Assembly: GCF_001902145.1 (NCBI RefSeq)
Contig: NZ_MRST01000024.1
Coordinates: forward strand, 434,001 to 498,000
Reading direction: 5' to 3'
Source of the DNA: Pseudomonas fluorescens
GTDB taxonomy: Bacteria; Pseudomonadota; Gammaproteobacteria; Pseudomonadales; Pseudomonadaceae
Length of the DNA: 64,000 nt
Of this stretch, positions 37,848 to 45,133 are shown piece after piece. How positions within the stretch are numbered: position 1 is the stretch's first letter; each line of letters starts with the position of its first letter. The position numbers and the translations under genes are program-made. The notes under the pieces were generated by a model that did no database searches, had not been told where the DNA came from, and saw only the letters and a list, made by a program, of their open reading frames with translations.

Positions 37848-39137
37848 ATGGGTAAGAATGTCGTAGTCCTGGGCACCCAATGGGGTGATGAGGGCAAAGG
37901 CAAGATCGTTGATCTGCTGACCGAACATGCTGCCGCCGTAGTGCGCTACCAAGGTGGCCACAACGCTGGCCACACCCTGGTCATCGATGGCGAAAAAACC
38001 GTCTTGCACCTGATCCCGTCGGGTGTGCTGCGCGAAGGCGTGCAGTGCCTGATCGGCAACGGCGTGGTGGTCGCACCTGACGCCCTGCTGCGCGAGATCA
38101 CCAAGCTGGAAGAGAAAGGCGTACCGGTGCGCGAGCGCCTGCGTATCAGCCCGTCCTGCCCGCTGATCCTGTCCTTCCACGTTGCGCTGGACCAGGCCCG
38201 TGAAAAGGCGCGTGGCGAGCTGAAGATCGGCACCACCGGTCGCGGCATCGGCCCGGCCTATGAAGACAAGGTTGCACGTCGTGGCCTGCGTGTGGGCGAC
38301 CTGCTCAACATGCCGCGCTTTGAAGACAAACTGCGTGAACTGGTGGATTACCACAACTTCATGCTGGTGGGTTACTACAAAGAGCCGGCCATCGAGTTCG
38401 AAAAGACCCTGGCCGAGTGCAAGGAATACGCTGAGCTGCTCAAGCCGCTGATGCTGGACGTGACGGCGGAGCTGCATGACCTGCGTCGCGCTGGCAAGGA
38501 CATCATGTTCGAAGGTGCCCAGGGTTCGCTGCTGGACATCGACCACGGTACCTACCCGTACGTGACCAGCTCCAACACCACCGCTGGCGGCGTTGCCACC
38601 GGTTCTGGCGTTGGCCCGATGTTCCTGGATTACATCCTGGGTATCACCAAGGCCTACACCACTCGCGTAGGTTCGGGCCCGTTCCCGACTGAGCTGTTCG
38701 ACGACGTTGGTGCGCACCTGGCCAAGCAAGGTCACGAATTCGGCGCCACCACTGGCCGTGCTCGTCGTTGCGGCTGGTTCGACGCCGTTATCCTGCGTCG
38801 TGCTATCGATGTGAACAGCATCTCGGGCATCTGCCTGACCAAGCTGGACGTACTCGACGGCCTGGAAACCATCAACATCTGCACCGGCTACAAAGATGCT
38901 GAAGGTAACGACGTTGCCCCGACCGACGCTGACAGCTACGTGGGCCTGCAGCCTGTGTACGAAGAAGTGCCGGGCTGGACTGAATCGACCGTGGGCGCCA
39001 AAACCCTGGAAGAGCTGCCAGCCAACGCCCGTGCGTACATCAAGCGCGTCGAAGCGCTGATTGGCGCACCGATCGACATTATTTCGACGGGCCCGGACCG
39101 CAACGAGACCATCGTTCTGCGTCACCCGTTCGCGTAA
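37848..39137 (+). CDS. purA: adenylosuccinate synthetase
   Basis: 429 residues. Converts IMP and aspartate to adenylosuccinate using GTP. N-terminal GTQWGDEGKGK at residues 9-19, then YQGGHNAGHTLV, FEGAQGSLLDIDHGTYP near 222 and GRARRCGWFDAV near 305. ATG 37848 gives the normal length; GAGGACAAGTGTT precedes it. Strong terminator downstream. Confidence 0.98.
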   Translation: MGKNVVVLGTQWGDEGKGKIVDLLTEHAAAVVRYQGGHNAGHTLVIDGEKTVLHLIPSGVLREGVQCLIGNGVVVAPDALLREITKLEEKGVPVRERLRISPSCPLILSFHVALDQAREKARGELKIGTTGRGIGPAYEDKVARRGLRVGDLLNMPRFEDKLRELVDYHNFMLVGYYKEPAIEFEKTLAECKEYAELLKPLMLDVTAELHDLRRAGKDIMFEGAQGSLLDIDHGTYPYVTSSNTTAGGVATGSGVGPMFLDYILGITKAYTTRVGSGPFPTELFDDVGAHLAKQGHEFGATTGRARRCGWFDAVILRRAIDVNSISGICLTKLDVLDGLETINICTGYKDAEGNDVAPTDADSYVGLQPVYEEVPGWTESTVGAKTLEELPANARAYIKRVEALIGAPIDIISTGPDRNETIVLRHPFA

Positions 39138-39156
39138 TAAGCGGTTGATGTAAAAA

Positions 39157-39185
39157 GCAAAGGGCTCCTTCGGGAGCCCTTTGTC
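39157..39185 (+). terminator. intrinsic terminator after purA
   Basis: AAAGGGCTCC and GGAGCCCTTT form a 10-bp stem closed by the stable TTCG tetraloop. Confidence 0.92.
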
Positions 39186-39276
39186 GTTTCTGCCTGGCAA
39201 GCGGCACGACCCTTGCTGTGTTTCCCTCTTTCGAGGTGCTATCAAATTAGTGGCACCCTTGGTGGAGGGATTTCCA

Positions 39277-41211
39277 GTGTCTGCCGTTCTCTCGTTGTTA
39301 CAAAGCCGTCTGTTGCGGCCGGTGTTCGTTACCCTTGGTATCGCTCTTTTGGTGCAAGTGCTGGTGGCCGTCGCTCTGACGCGGAGCACAGTGACGGCGC
39401 TGGAAGCCGATTTGGGCAATCGCCTGGGCGTTGATAGCCAGAAGCTGTCTGGCGAATTGGCCCAGGCTGGCAAGGAAGTCACGTCCAGCTTGGACAGCCT
39501 GTCCGCCAGCACCCGACAGCGCCTGACGGCGGGGCTCTCCACCCGCTTGCAGGAAGAGCAAAAGCAGTTGCGTGCGACGCTGGAAAAAGACCTGCAGGAC
39601 TCCGCCAATGACATGGCGCAACTGCTGGCCTCGGTCGCGCCTCGCGCCATGTGGGACAGCGATGTACCTACGCTGTCGGAGTTTGCCCGCCGGGCCCAGC
39701 GCAATCCCAATGTGCTGTTCGTGGTGTATGACGACGCCGCAGGCGAGCACCTTACCCGTTACCTCAACCGCGAAAACCCGATCAACCAGGCCTTGCTGGC
39801 GAAAGGCGCAGGGGAGCGTGCCCTGGACAAGGTGCTGGACGCGGCCAAGACTGACCCGTCCGTGTATTACGTCGAAGCCTCTATCAGCCCCAACGGTGTG
39901 GAAATCGGCAAGGTGCGCATGGGCGTGTCGACCGCAACGGTTGAAGCTGACCTGCAAGCGTTGGATAAGCGCTTTGCCGCGTTGATCGCCAGCGGTGATC
40001 AACTGGTGGGCGATAGCCTCAAGGGGGCGGCGGCTGACAGTGCCGCCGCCATGGGCGCCAGGCTGCAATCGGCGCAAGCCACTGCCACGCAAATGACGGC
40101 CAACACCGCCGCCGCCGTGCAGGAAGCGGCGGGCACTCTGCGTTGGCGCATCGGCATGGGCCTGGCACTGGTGGGGTTGGGCGTATTGCTGCTGATCGCT
40201 ATTGTGCTGGGCCGGCGCGTGGTCAATCGCCTGAAGCTGCTTATTGCCGCTATGGATGACCTGGCGGCCGGCGAGGGCGACCTCACCAAGCGCGTACAGA
40301 TCAACAGCAAGGACGAAATCGGTGATATGGCCTCGGCGGTCAATCGCTTTGTGGATAAGTTGCAGCCTATCGTGCGGGAGGCGGGTGACGTGGCCCAGCG
40401 TACTGGCGTGGAAATCGGCGCCATGACGTTGCGCAATGCTGGCGCCGATGCGGCGGCGGGCTTGCAGCGTGATGAAGTGGCCGAGAGTTTGCGCGCCTTG
40501 TCGCAAATGGCCGACGAGGCCCAGGCCGAAAGCCACGCTATGCAGGCGGCCTTGCAGCAGGTGGTGGATATTCGCCAGGCCACGGATGAAAACTCACGAA
40601 CCTCGGCTGAGGTCGGCAGCTTGATCGAGGCGTTGGCGGGGCAGGTGCAGGCCGGTTCCCAGGTGATCGAACGGCTGGCGCAGCAAAGCGAACAGATTGA
40701 AGTGGTGTTGACCGTAATCCACGGCATCGCCGAGCAAACCAACCTGCTTGCGCTCAACGCGGCCATCGAAGCAGCGCGGGCTGGCGAGACCGGGCGCGGC
40801 TTTGCGGTGGTGGCCGACGAAGTGCGTGCGCTGGCCAGCAAGACCCAAAGCTCCACCGGTGATATCCAGGCGCATATCGTCGCGTTGCAGCAGGGCGCGC
40901 GTGAGGCGGTGGAAACCATCGGCAAGGCCGGGCGCCAGGCCAATGAGGGCTTGTTGGTGTTGCGCGACAGCGTGCGCCTGCAGCAGACGGTGCAAGCTTC
41001 TGTGGAGCAGGTGCATGCGGCGATTGGCCTGGCGACACGAGCGGCCGAGCATCAGGCCCAAGGCGCGCATGCAGTGCGTGGGCGCGTCGAGGTGATCCAT
41101 GCCCAGGCCGAGCGTGCGGCGCAGGCGGTGGTGGAGACGACGGCCAGTGGGAAGGTGCTGGATGGGTTGGCGGCGCAGTTGAAGGCGAGCTTGGGGCAGT
41201 TCAGGGCTTGA
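39277..41211 (+). CDS. methyl-accepting chemotaxis protein
   Basis: 644 residues from GTG 39277, which has GGAGGG 7 bases upstream. Membrane helix at about 10-35 (RPVFVTLGIALLVQVLVAVAL), a helical periplasmic sensor region (35-285) with many Ala/Gln, second helix (IGMGLALVGLGVLLLIAIVL) near 290-310, HAMP to about 365, and a signalling domain. The signalling tip carries IAEQTNLLALNAAIEAARAG and GRGFAVVADEVRALA. The C-terminus ends GQFRA with no CheR/CheB-docking pentapeptide. No che genes nearby and no clear FliA promoter. Ligand unknown. Confidence 0.92.
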   Translation: MSAVLSLLQSRLLRPVFVTLGIALLVQVLVAVALTRSTVTALEADLGNRLGVDSQKLSGELAQAGKEVTSSLDSLSASTRQRLTAGLSTRLQEEQKQLRATLEKDLQDSANDMAQLLASVAPRAMWDSDVPTLSEFARRAQRNPNVLFVVYDDAAGEHLTRYLNRENPINQALLAKGAGERALDKVLDAAKTDPSVYYVEASISPNGVEIGKVRMGVSTATVEADLQALDKRFAALIASGDQLVGDSLKGAAADSAAAMGARLQSAQATATQMTANTAAAVQEAAGTLRWRIGMGLALVGLGVLLLIAIVLGRRVVNRLKLLIAAMDDLAAGEGDLTKRVQINSKDEIGDMASAVNRFVDKLQPIVREAGDVAQRTGVEIGAMTLRNAGADAAAGLQRDEVAESLRALSQMADEAQAESHAMQAALQQVVDIRQATDENSRTSAEVGSLIEALAGQVQAGSQVIERLAQQSEQIEVVLTVIHGIAEQTNLLALNAAIEAARAGETGRGFAVVADEVRALASKTQSSTGDIQAHIVALQQGAREAVETIGKAGRQANEGLLVLRDSVRLQQTVQASVEQVHAAIGLATRAAEHQAQGAHAVRGRVEVIHAQAERAAQAVVETTASGKVLDGLAAQLKASLGQFRA

Positions 41212-41229
41212 TGTCGCCTGTCCTGGCCT

Positions 41230-41773
41230 CATCGCAGCATAGGTATCTACACAACTTCGGCACGACGCTAAATCTGTGGCGAGGGAGCTTGCTCCCGTGA
41301 CGATTAGACAGCCGACGCCTATCTACCTGACACACCACGATCAAACTGTGGGAGCGGGCTTGCTCGCGAAGGCGGCCTGACAGCCGACCAGGATGTTGGG
41401 GCTGACCGAGTACATATCCGGTAACGGCCACCTAGGGTTCCGCCCTGACGGCGGCTCACTTTTGAAAAGCCGGAATGCCGGCCCAGACAAAAGTAAGCAA
41501 AACGCTCTTGCCCCACCACTCGGCACCTCGCTTAGGCTCGGTGTGCCCGTAATCCGCCAGTGATTTAGGGGGCCGCCGCCACGCGCCATCCATGGCGCGG
41601 GGCGGCTAAACCGGCATCCCTGCCGGTTTACCCCCCAAATCCCTGTCGAATTCCGGCCAGCGTGGTTTAACGGGGCGCCTGAGATCAAGATCAAGAGCAG
41701 ATCAAGAGCGACTCGCTTCGCATCGTGGTTACCGTTGAGCTTACAGAGTTATGTAGATACCTATGCTCATCGC
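41230..41773. mobile_element. 532-bp MITE-like element with 21-bp terminal inverted repeats and 6-bp direct flanks
   Basis: AGCATAGGTATCTACACAAC at 41236 onward and its inverse ending at 41767 match at 20 of 21 positions. CATCGC lies immediately outside both ends (41230-41235 and 41768-41773), a candidate target-site duplication. Removing the element restores a continuous CATCGCAGGCAAGCC REP start. The interior has a single REP of a GAGGGAGCTTGCTCCC type (41276-41297), a single GAGCGGGCTTGCTCGCGAA REP (41348-41372) and strong hairpins (41582-41599 and 41607-41630). It has no transposase. The interior from about 41395 to 41690 resembles a dispersed repeat I recall from P. fluorescens-group genomes. 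An open frame on the minus strand is not credible. Confidence 0.75.
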
Positions 41774-41850
41774 AGGCAAGCCAGCTCCCACATTCAACTG
41801 CATTCCAAAGTTGGAACTCGGTCGACTGTAGGAGCTGGCTTGCCTGCGAT
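41769..41850. repeat. REP doublet, GAGCTGGCTTGCCTGCGAT type
   Basis: ATCGCAGGCAAGCCAGCTCC and its inverse flank about 38 bases, abutting the right end of the 41236-41767 element and ending 8 bases before the permease stop. Confidence 0.92.
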
Positions 41851-41857
41851 AGCGGTC

Positions 41858-43411
41858 TCAGCGACTCAGATACATCCGCGTCGTAAGTAGATACACCGGC
41901 AACCCCGACACCAGAATCAACAACGCTGCATACGGCGCCGCCGCCGCAAACTCCACATTCGAGGTATGCGCCCAGACGGCAGTCGCCAAGGTATTCAGCC
42001 CGGTCGGGCTCAGCAGCAACGTGGCCGTCAATTCCTTCATCGCATCCAGGAAGACCAAGGCAAATGCTGCGCCCAATGCGGGGAAAATGATCGGCAGGGT
42101 GACTCTGCAAAATGCGCTGAACGAGGAGGCGCCGAGTGTGCGCGCGGCTTCTTCCAATTGTGGCGCCGCCTTGTTCAGTGCTGTGCGAATCGGCGCCTGC
42201 GCCAACGGCAAAAACAGCAATGCATAAGCGATGAGCAGCAATGCCGAGGTCTGGTACAGCGCCGGCACGTAATGCAGGGCGAAATACACCAGGGTCAGCG
42301 CAATCACCAGGCCGGGCAGGGCATGCAGTAAGTACGGCAAGCGTTCGGCCCATATCGCCAGTTGCCCTTTGTAGCGCACCACCAGCAACCCAACCGGCAC
42401 TGCCAGTACCAGGCACAGTGCGGCGCCGCCCAGTGAGAGCGCCAGGGAAGACAGCATCGCCTCACCGATCTCGGCCATCGGAAACGCTGCCGACGAACCG
42501 ACTGCCAACCAATACCCGAGCATACCCAGCGGGATGCCACTGCCAATGATCGCCAGTGCCAAGCAATACACCTGGCCCAATGGCGCCCACTTGCCTAGTC
42601 GAACCTGCTCGGTGTGCCGCGCCGCGCCCTGGCCGATGCGCACGTGCCGGCCTTTGCCGCGTACGCGCAGCTCCAGCCACAGCAGGGTCAGGCACATCAC
42701 CAGCAGCACTGCCGAGAGCATCGCCGCATTGGCATTGCTGAATTCCAGCTCGAACTGCTGGTAGATCGCGGTGGTGAAGGTCTGCAGGCCAATGATCGAC
42801 AGCGCGCCGAATTCCACCAGCATATGCAGCGCGATCAACAGTGCCCCGGCCAGCAGCGATGGCCACAGCAGCGGCAATGTAATGCGAAAGAACACGCCCC
42901 AGCGGTTGAGTCCCAGCGTGCGGGCCGATTCTTCCAGGGAGGGGTCAAGATTGCGTAGCGTCGCCGCCACCGGCAGAAACACCAGCGGGTATTTGGACAG
43001 GCTCATCACCAGGATCGCGCCGCCGAGCCCCTCGAACTGGGCGCTCAGCGACACCCAAGTAAAACTGCTGACGAACGCCGGCACCGCAAACGGCAGGCAC
43101 AGGATCACACCCCAGATGCGCCGTCCTGGCAGGTTGCTGCGTTCCAGCAGCCAGGCCAGGGACAGGCCGATCACGCCGCAGGTCAGGGTCACGCCGATCA
43201 TCAGCGCCAGGGTGTTGCGCAGCAGCCCGAACACATAAGGCCGCCACAGTAGATGCACCGCCTCCGTCCAGCCCGCCTGCCAGGCTTTGAGCCCGACATA
43301 GGCGAGCGGCAACAGGCTCAGGCCAACCAGCAACAGCACAGGCAGCAGCAGCCAGATCGACGGGCGTTTGCGACGGGGGGTGAACCCCGCGACGGAAAGC
43401 GATGGGTTCAT
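41858..43411 (-). CDS. iron(III)-type ABC transporter permease (FbpB/SfuB/HitB family)
   Basis: 517 residues with about twelve membrane helices, formed by two binding-protein-dependent transport domains. Each domain has an EAA-like loop: ESARTLGLNRWGVFFRITLPLLWPS near residue 165 and EAARTLGASSFSAFCRVTLPIIFPA near 430. This fused two-domain layout is typical of ferric-ion permeases. ATG 43411 overlaps the stop of the binding-protein gene by one base. No ATPase gene adjoins it. Confidence 0.92.
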   Translation of the reverse strand: MNPSLSVAGFTPRRKRPSIWLLLPVLLLVGLSLLPLAYVGLKAWQAGWTEAVHLLWRPYVFGLLRNTLALMIGVTLTCGVIGLSLAWLLERSNLPGRRIWGVILCLPFAVPAFVSSFTWVSLSAQFEGLGGAILVMSLSKYPLVFLPVAATLRNLDPSLEESARTLGLNRWGVFFRITLPLLWPSLLAGALLIALHMLVEFGALSIIGLQTFTTAIYQQFELEFSNANAAMLSAVLLVMCLTLLWLELRVRGKGRHVRIGQGAARHTEQVRLGKWAPLGQVYCLALAIIGSGIPLGMLGYWLAVGSSAAFPMAEIGEAMLSSLALSLGGAALCLVLAVPVGLLVVRYKGQLAIWAERLPYLLHALPGLVIALTLVYFALHYVPALYQTSALLLIAYALLFLPLAQAPIRTALNKAAPQLEEAARTLGASSFSAFCRVTLPIIFPALGAAFALVFLDAMKELTATLLLSPTGLNTLATAVWAHTSNVEFAAAAPYAALLILVSGLPVYLLTTRMYLSR

Positions 43412-44436
43412 CAGTTCAGGCCAACGTCACGTTCCAGTTCCAGGGCTTCTTCGGCGTTGCCCAGGTCTGCGGGGGTGACCTTTGGTGGCTGCAGCTCGCT
43501 GAATGGCTTGAGGCCGCGGTTCGATTCCATGCCCTTGCGCAGCGGGTACTCGGCCGACGTATTGGTGATCACGCGCTGGCCTTCTTCGCTGGCCATGAAT
43601 GCCAGCAATTGCTGAGCTTCTTTGGGATGCTTGCTGGATTTGAGTGCGGCAGCGGAGGACACGGTGATCAGGCCGCCAGCATCACCATCGGTGAAGTAGT
43701 GCAGTTGGGAATCCAGATTGGTTTTTTCCTTTTTCAGGGCAAACCAGTAGTAGTTATTCACCAGTACGGTGGCCACTTCGCCGTTTTCCACGGCCTTTAG
43801 GGCGACCATATTGTTGCTGTACACCTTGCCGAAGGCGCGCAGGCCGGTCAGCCATTCTTCTGCGGCTTCGCGACCGTGCAGCTTGATGATCGCCACGGCT
43901 TGTTCCTGGAACGCGCCGCTGGTGGGGACGAAGCCGACTTTGCCTTGCCACTCGGGGCCAGCAAAATCCAGTACCGACTTGGGCAGGTCTTTTTCGGCAA
44001 TCAGTTTGGGGTTGAAGGCTACGACGCGGGTGCGTGCGGTCACGCCCATCCAGTCGCCGTTTTTGCCCACGTAATCCTTGGGCAGTACATCGAGGGTGCT
44101 GGCATCGATTTTTGCCAACAGGCCTTGCTCGCCGAGTTTGTTCAGGGGCGGTGATTCTTCGGTGTAGATGACGTCGGCAGGGGAGCGCTCACCTTCTTCG
44201 ACGACCTGGCTGGCCAGCTGGTTGCTGCTGCCTTTGCGCACGTTGACGTGGATGCCGGTCTTGGCTTCGAAGGCCTTGGCGAGTTCATCGCCGACTTCTT
44301 TGTGTTGGCCGTTATATAAGGTCAGGGCGACCTTGTCGGCAGAATGGGCGGCGGGCGAGAGCAGGGTCAGGCTGAGTAGGGTGAGGGTCAGGCCACGCAG
44401 AAGGGATGTCTTGAGTCGGTTGTCACGGATCATCAT
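43411..44436 (-). CDS. iron(III)-type periplasmic binding protein (FbpA/HitA family)
   Basis: 341 residues. Signal peptide ends near SPAAHSA, mature protein starts DKVALTLYNGQHKEVG. Family 1 extracellular binding fold with KGSSNQLASQVVEEG, ADVIYTEESPPLN and a tandem-tyrosine segment VNNYYWFALKKE near residue 230. The tyrosine pair is the iron-binding signature of FbpA-type proteins. Two adjacent ATGs (44436, 44433) follow GAGGAAC. The likely ligand is ferric iron; other ions of this family cannot be ruled out. Confidence 0.92.
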   Translation of the reverse strand: MMIRDNRLKTSLLRGLTLTLLSLTLLSPAAHSADKVALTLYNGQHKEVGDELAKAFEAKTGIHVNVRKGSSNQLASQVVEEGERSPADVIYTEESPPLNKLGEQGLLAKIDASTLDVLPKDYVGKNGDWMGVTARTRVVAFNPKLIAEKDLPKSVLDFAGPEWQGKVGFVPTSGAFQEQAVAIIKLHGREAAEEWLTGLRAFGKVYSNNMVALKAVENGEVATVLVNNYYWFALKKEKTNLDSQLHYFTDGDAGGLITVSSAAALKSSKHPKEAQQLLAFMASEEGQRVITNTSAEYPLRKGMESNRGLKPFSELQPPKVTPADLGNAEEALELERDVGLN

Positions 44437-44468
44437 CCGAAGTGTTCCTCGCTTATATGCAACAAATC

Positions 44469-44498
44469 ATTGCAAGGATAAACGATAAATCTTCTCAA
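44469..44498 (-). promoter_or_regulatory. candidate promoter of the iron-type ABC operon
   Basis: Reading the minus strand, TTGAGA (44498-44493) and TGCAAT (44474-44469) are 18 bases apart; start would be near 44462. A convincing Fur box is not seen. Confidence 0.35.
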
Positions 44499-44545
44499 GT
44501 GCGGATGAGGGGAAAATCACTGGGGAAGTTTTCAAACCCCGGAAA

Positions 44546-44572
44546 CGAAAAAACCCGCTTTCGCGGGTTTGA
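44546..44572 (-). terminator. terminator of the downstream tRNA-Leu copy
   Basis: On the minus strand AAACCCGC and GCGGGTTT pair around GAAA, followed by a T-run. It lies 8 bases past the tRNA 3' end. Confidence 0.9.
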
Positions 44573-44580
44573 TCTGAATT

Positions 44581-44667
44581 TGGTGCCCAGGAGAAGACTC
44601 GAACTTCCACGACCTTGCGATCACCAGCACCTGAAGCTGGCGTGTCTACCAATTTCACCACCTGGGC
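44581..44667 (-). tRNA. tRNA-Leu (anticodon CAG), copy 1
   Basis: 87 bases including encoded CCA. Minus-strand sequence starts GCCCAGGTGGTGAAATTGG and ends TCTCCTGGGCACCA; the acceptor stem GCCCAGG/CCTGGGC is intact. Anticodon stem CCAGC/GCTGG encloses loop TTCAGGT, giving CAG. A long variable arm (GATCGCAAGGTCGT region) identifies a class II tRNA. Identical to copy 2. Confidence 0.98.
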
Positions 44668-44702
44668 ATTATCTAACAACGTTGCCGCTGTTGATGGGGC
44701 GA

Positions 44703-44731
44703 ACTATACGGCGGGGCTTTTGATCTGTAAA
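44703..44731 (-). promoter_or_regulatory. promoter of tRNA-Leu copy 1
   Basis: Minus strand TTTACA (44731-44726), 17 bases, TATAGT (44708-44703), then a GC-rich discriminator TCGCCCC. This is typical of stringently controlled stable-RNA promoters. Confidence 0.82.
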
Positions 44732-44786
44732 CCCCTGATTCGAAAAATATAAATCAATTTTTCCGTTAAAAATCAGTGGCCTGAAA

Positions 44787-44813
44787 CGAAAAAACCCGCT
44801 TTCGCGGGTTTGA
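44787..44813 (-). terminator. terminator of the upstream tRNA-Leu copy
   Basis: Same hairpin as at 44546-44572 (AAACCCGC/GCGGGTTT plus T-run on the minus strand), 241 bases away. Confidence 0.9.
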
Positions 44814-44821
44814 TCTGAATT

Positions 44822-44908
44822 TGGTGCCCAGGAGAAGACTCGAACTTCCACGACCTTGCGATCACCAGCACCTGAAGCTGGCGTGTCTACCAATTTCACC
44901 ACCTGGGC
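44822..44908 (-). tRNA. tRNA-Leu (anticodon CAG), copy 2
   Basis: 87 bases, identical base for base to 44581-44667, with its own terminator and promoter. The repeat period is 241 bases. Confidence 0.98.
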
Positions 44909-44943
44909 ATTATCTGACAACGTTGCCGTCGTCGATGGCGCGC

Positions 44944-44972
44944 ACTATACGGAGCGATATTTGAGCTGTAAA
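44944..44972 (-). promoter_or_regulatory. promoter of tRNA-Leu copy 2
   Basis: Minus strand TTTACA (44972-44967), 17 bases, TATAGT (44949-44944), then GCGCGCC. Spacer and discriminator differ from copy 1 while both boxes are conserved. Confidence 0.82.
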
Positions 44973-45133
44973 CCCCTGCCATGAAAAAAGCCTGGAAAAT
45001 TTCGCCAGTGGTCGGGCAAGGTGCGCGCCGGGGGTCGCAAAGAGCTTTTAAACGCTTGTTGATACCTGAAATTTCCCGTTTCAATACGCGTATGCCAAAC
45101 TAACCCACATATAGACAAGGTGAAAACTCTCTA

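Noticed and set aside
41341..41694. Open frame of 117 codons inside the repeat element
   Set aside because: Lies wholly in hairpin-rich repeat sequence; Pro/Gly/Arg-rich composition without domain, as often mis-annotated in Pseudomonas repeats.
44462..44500. Fur box upstream of the iron-type ABC operon
   Set aside because: The best alignment to the 19-base consensus matches only about 8 positions, too weak to call.
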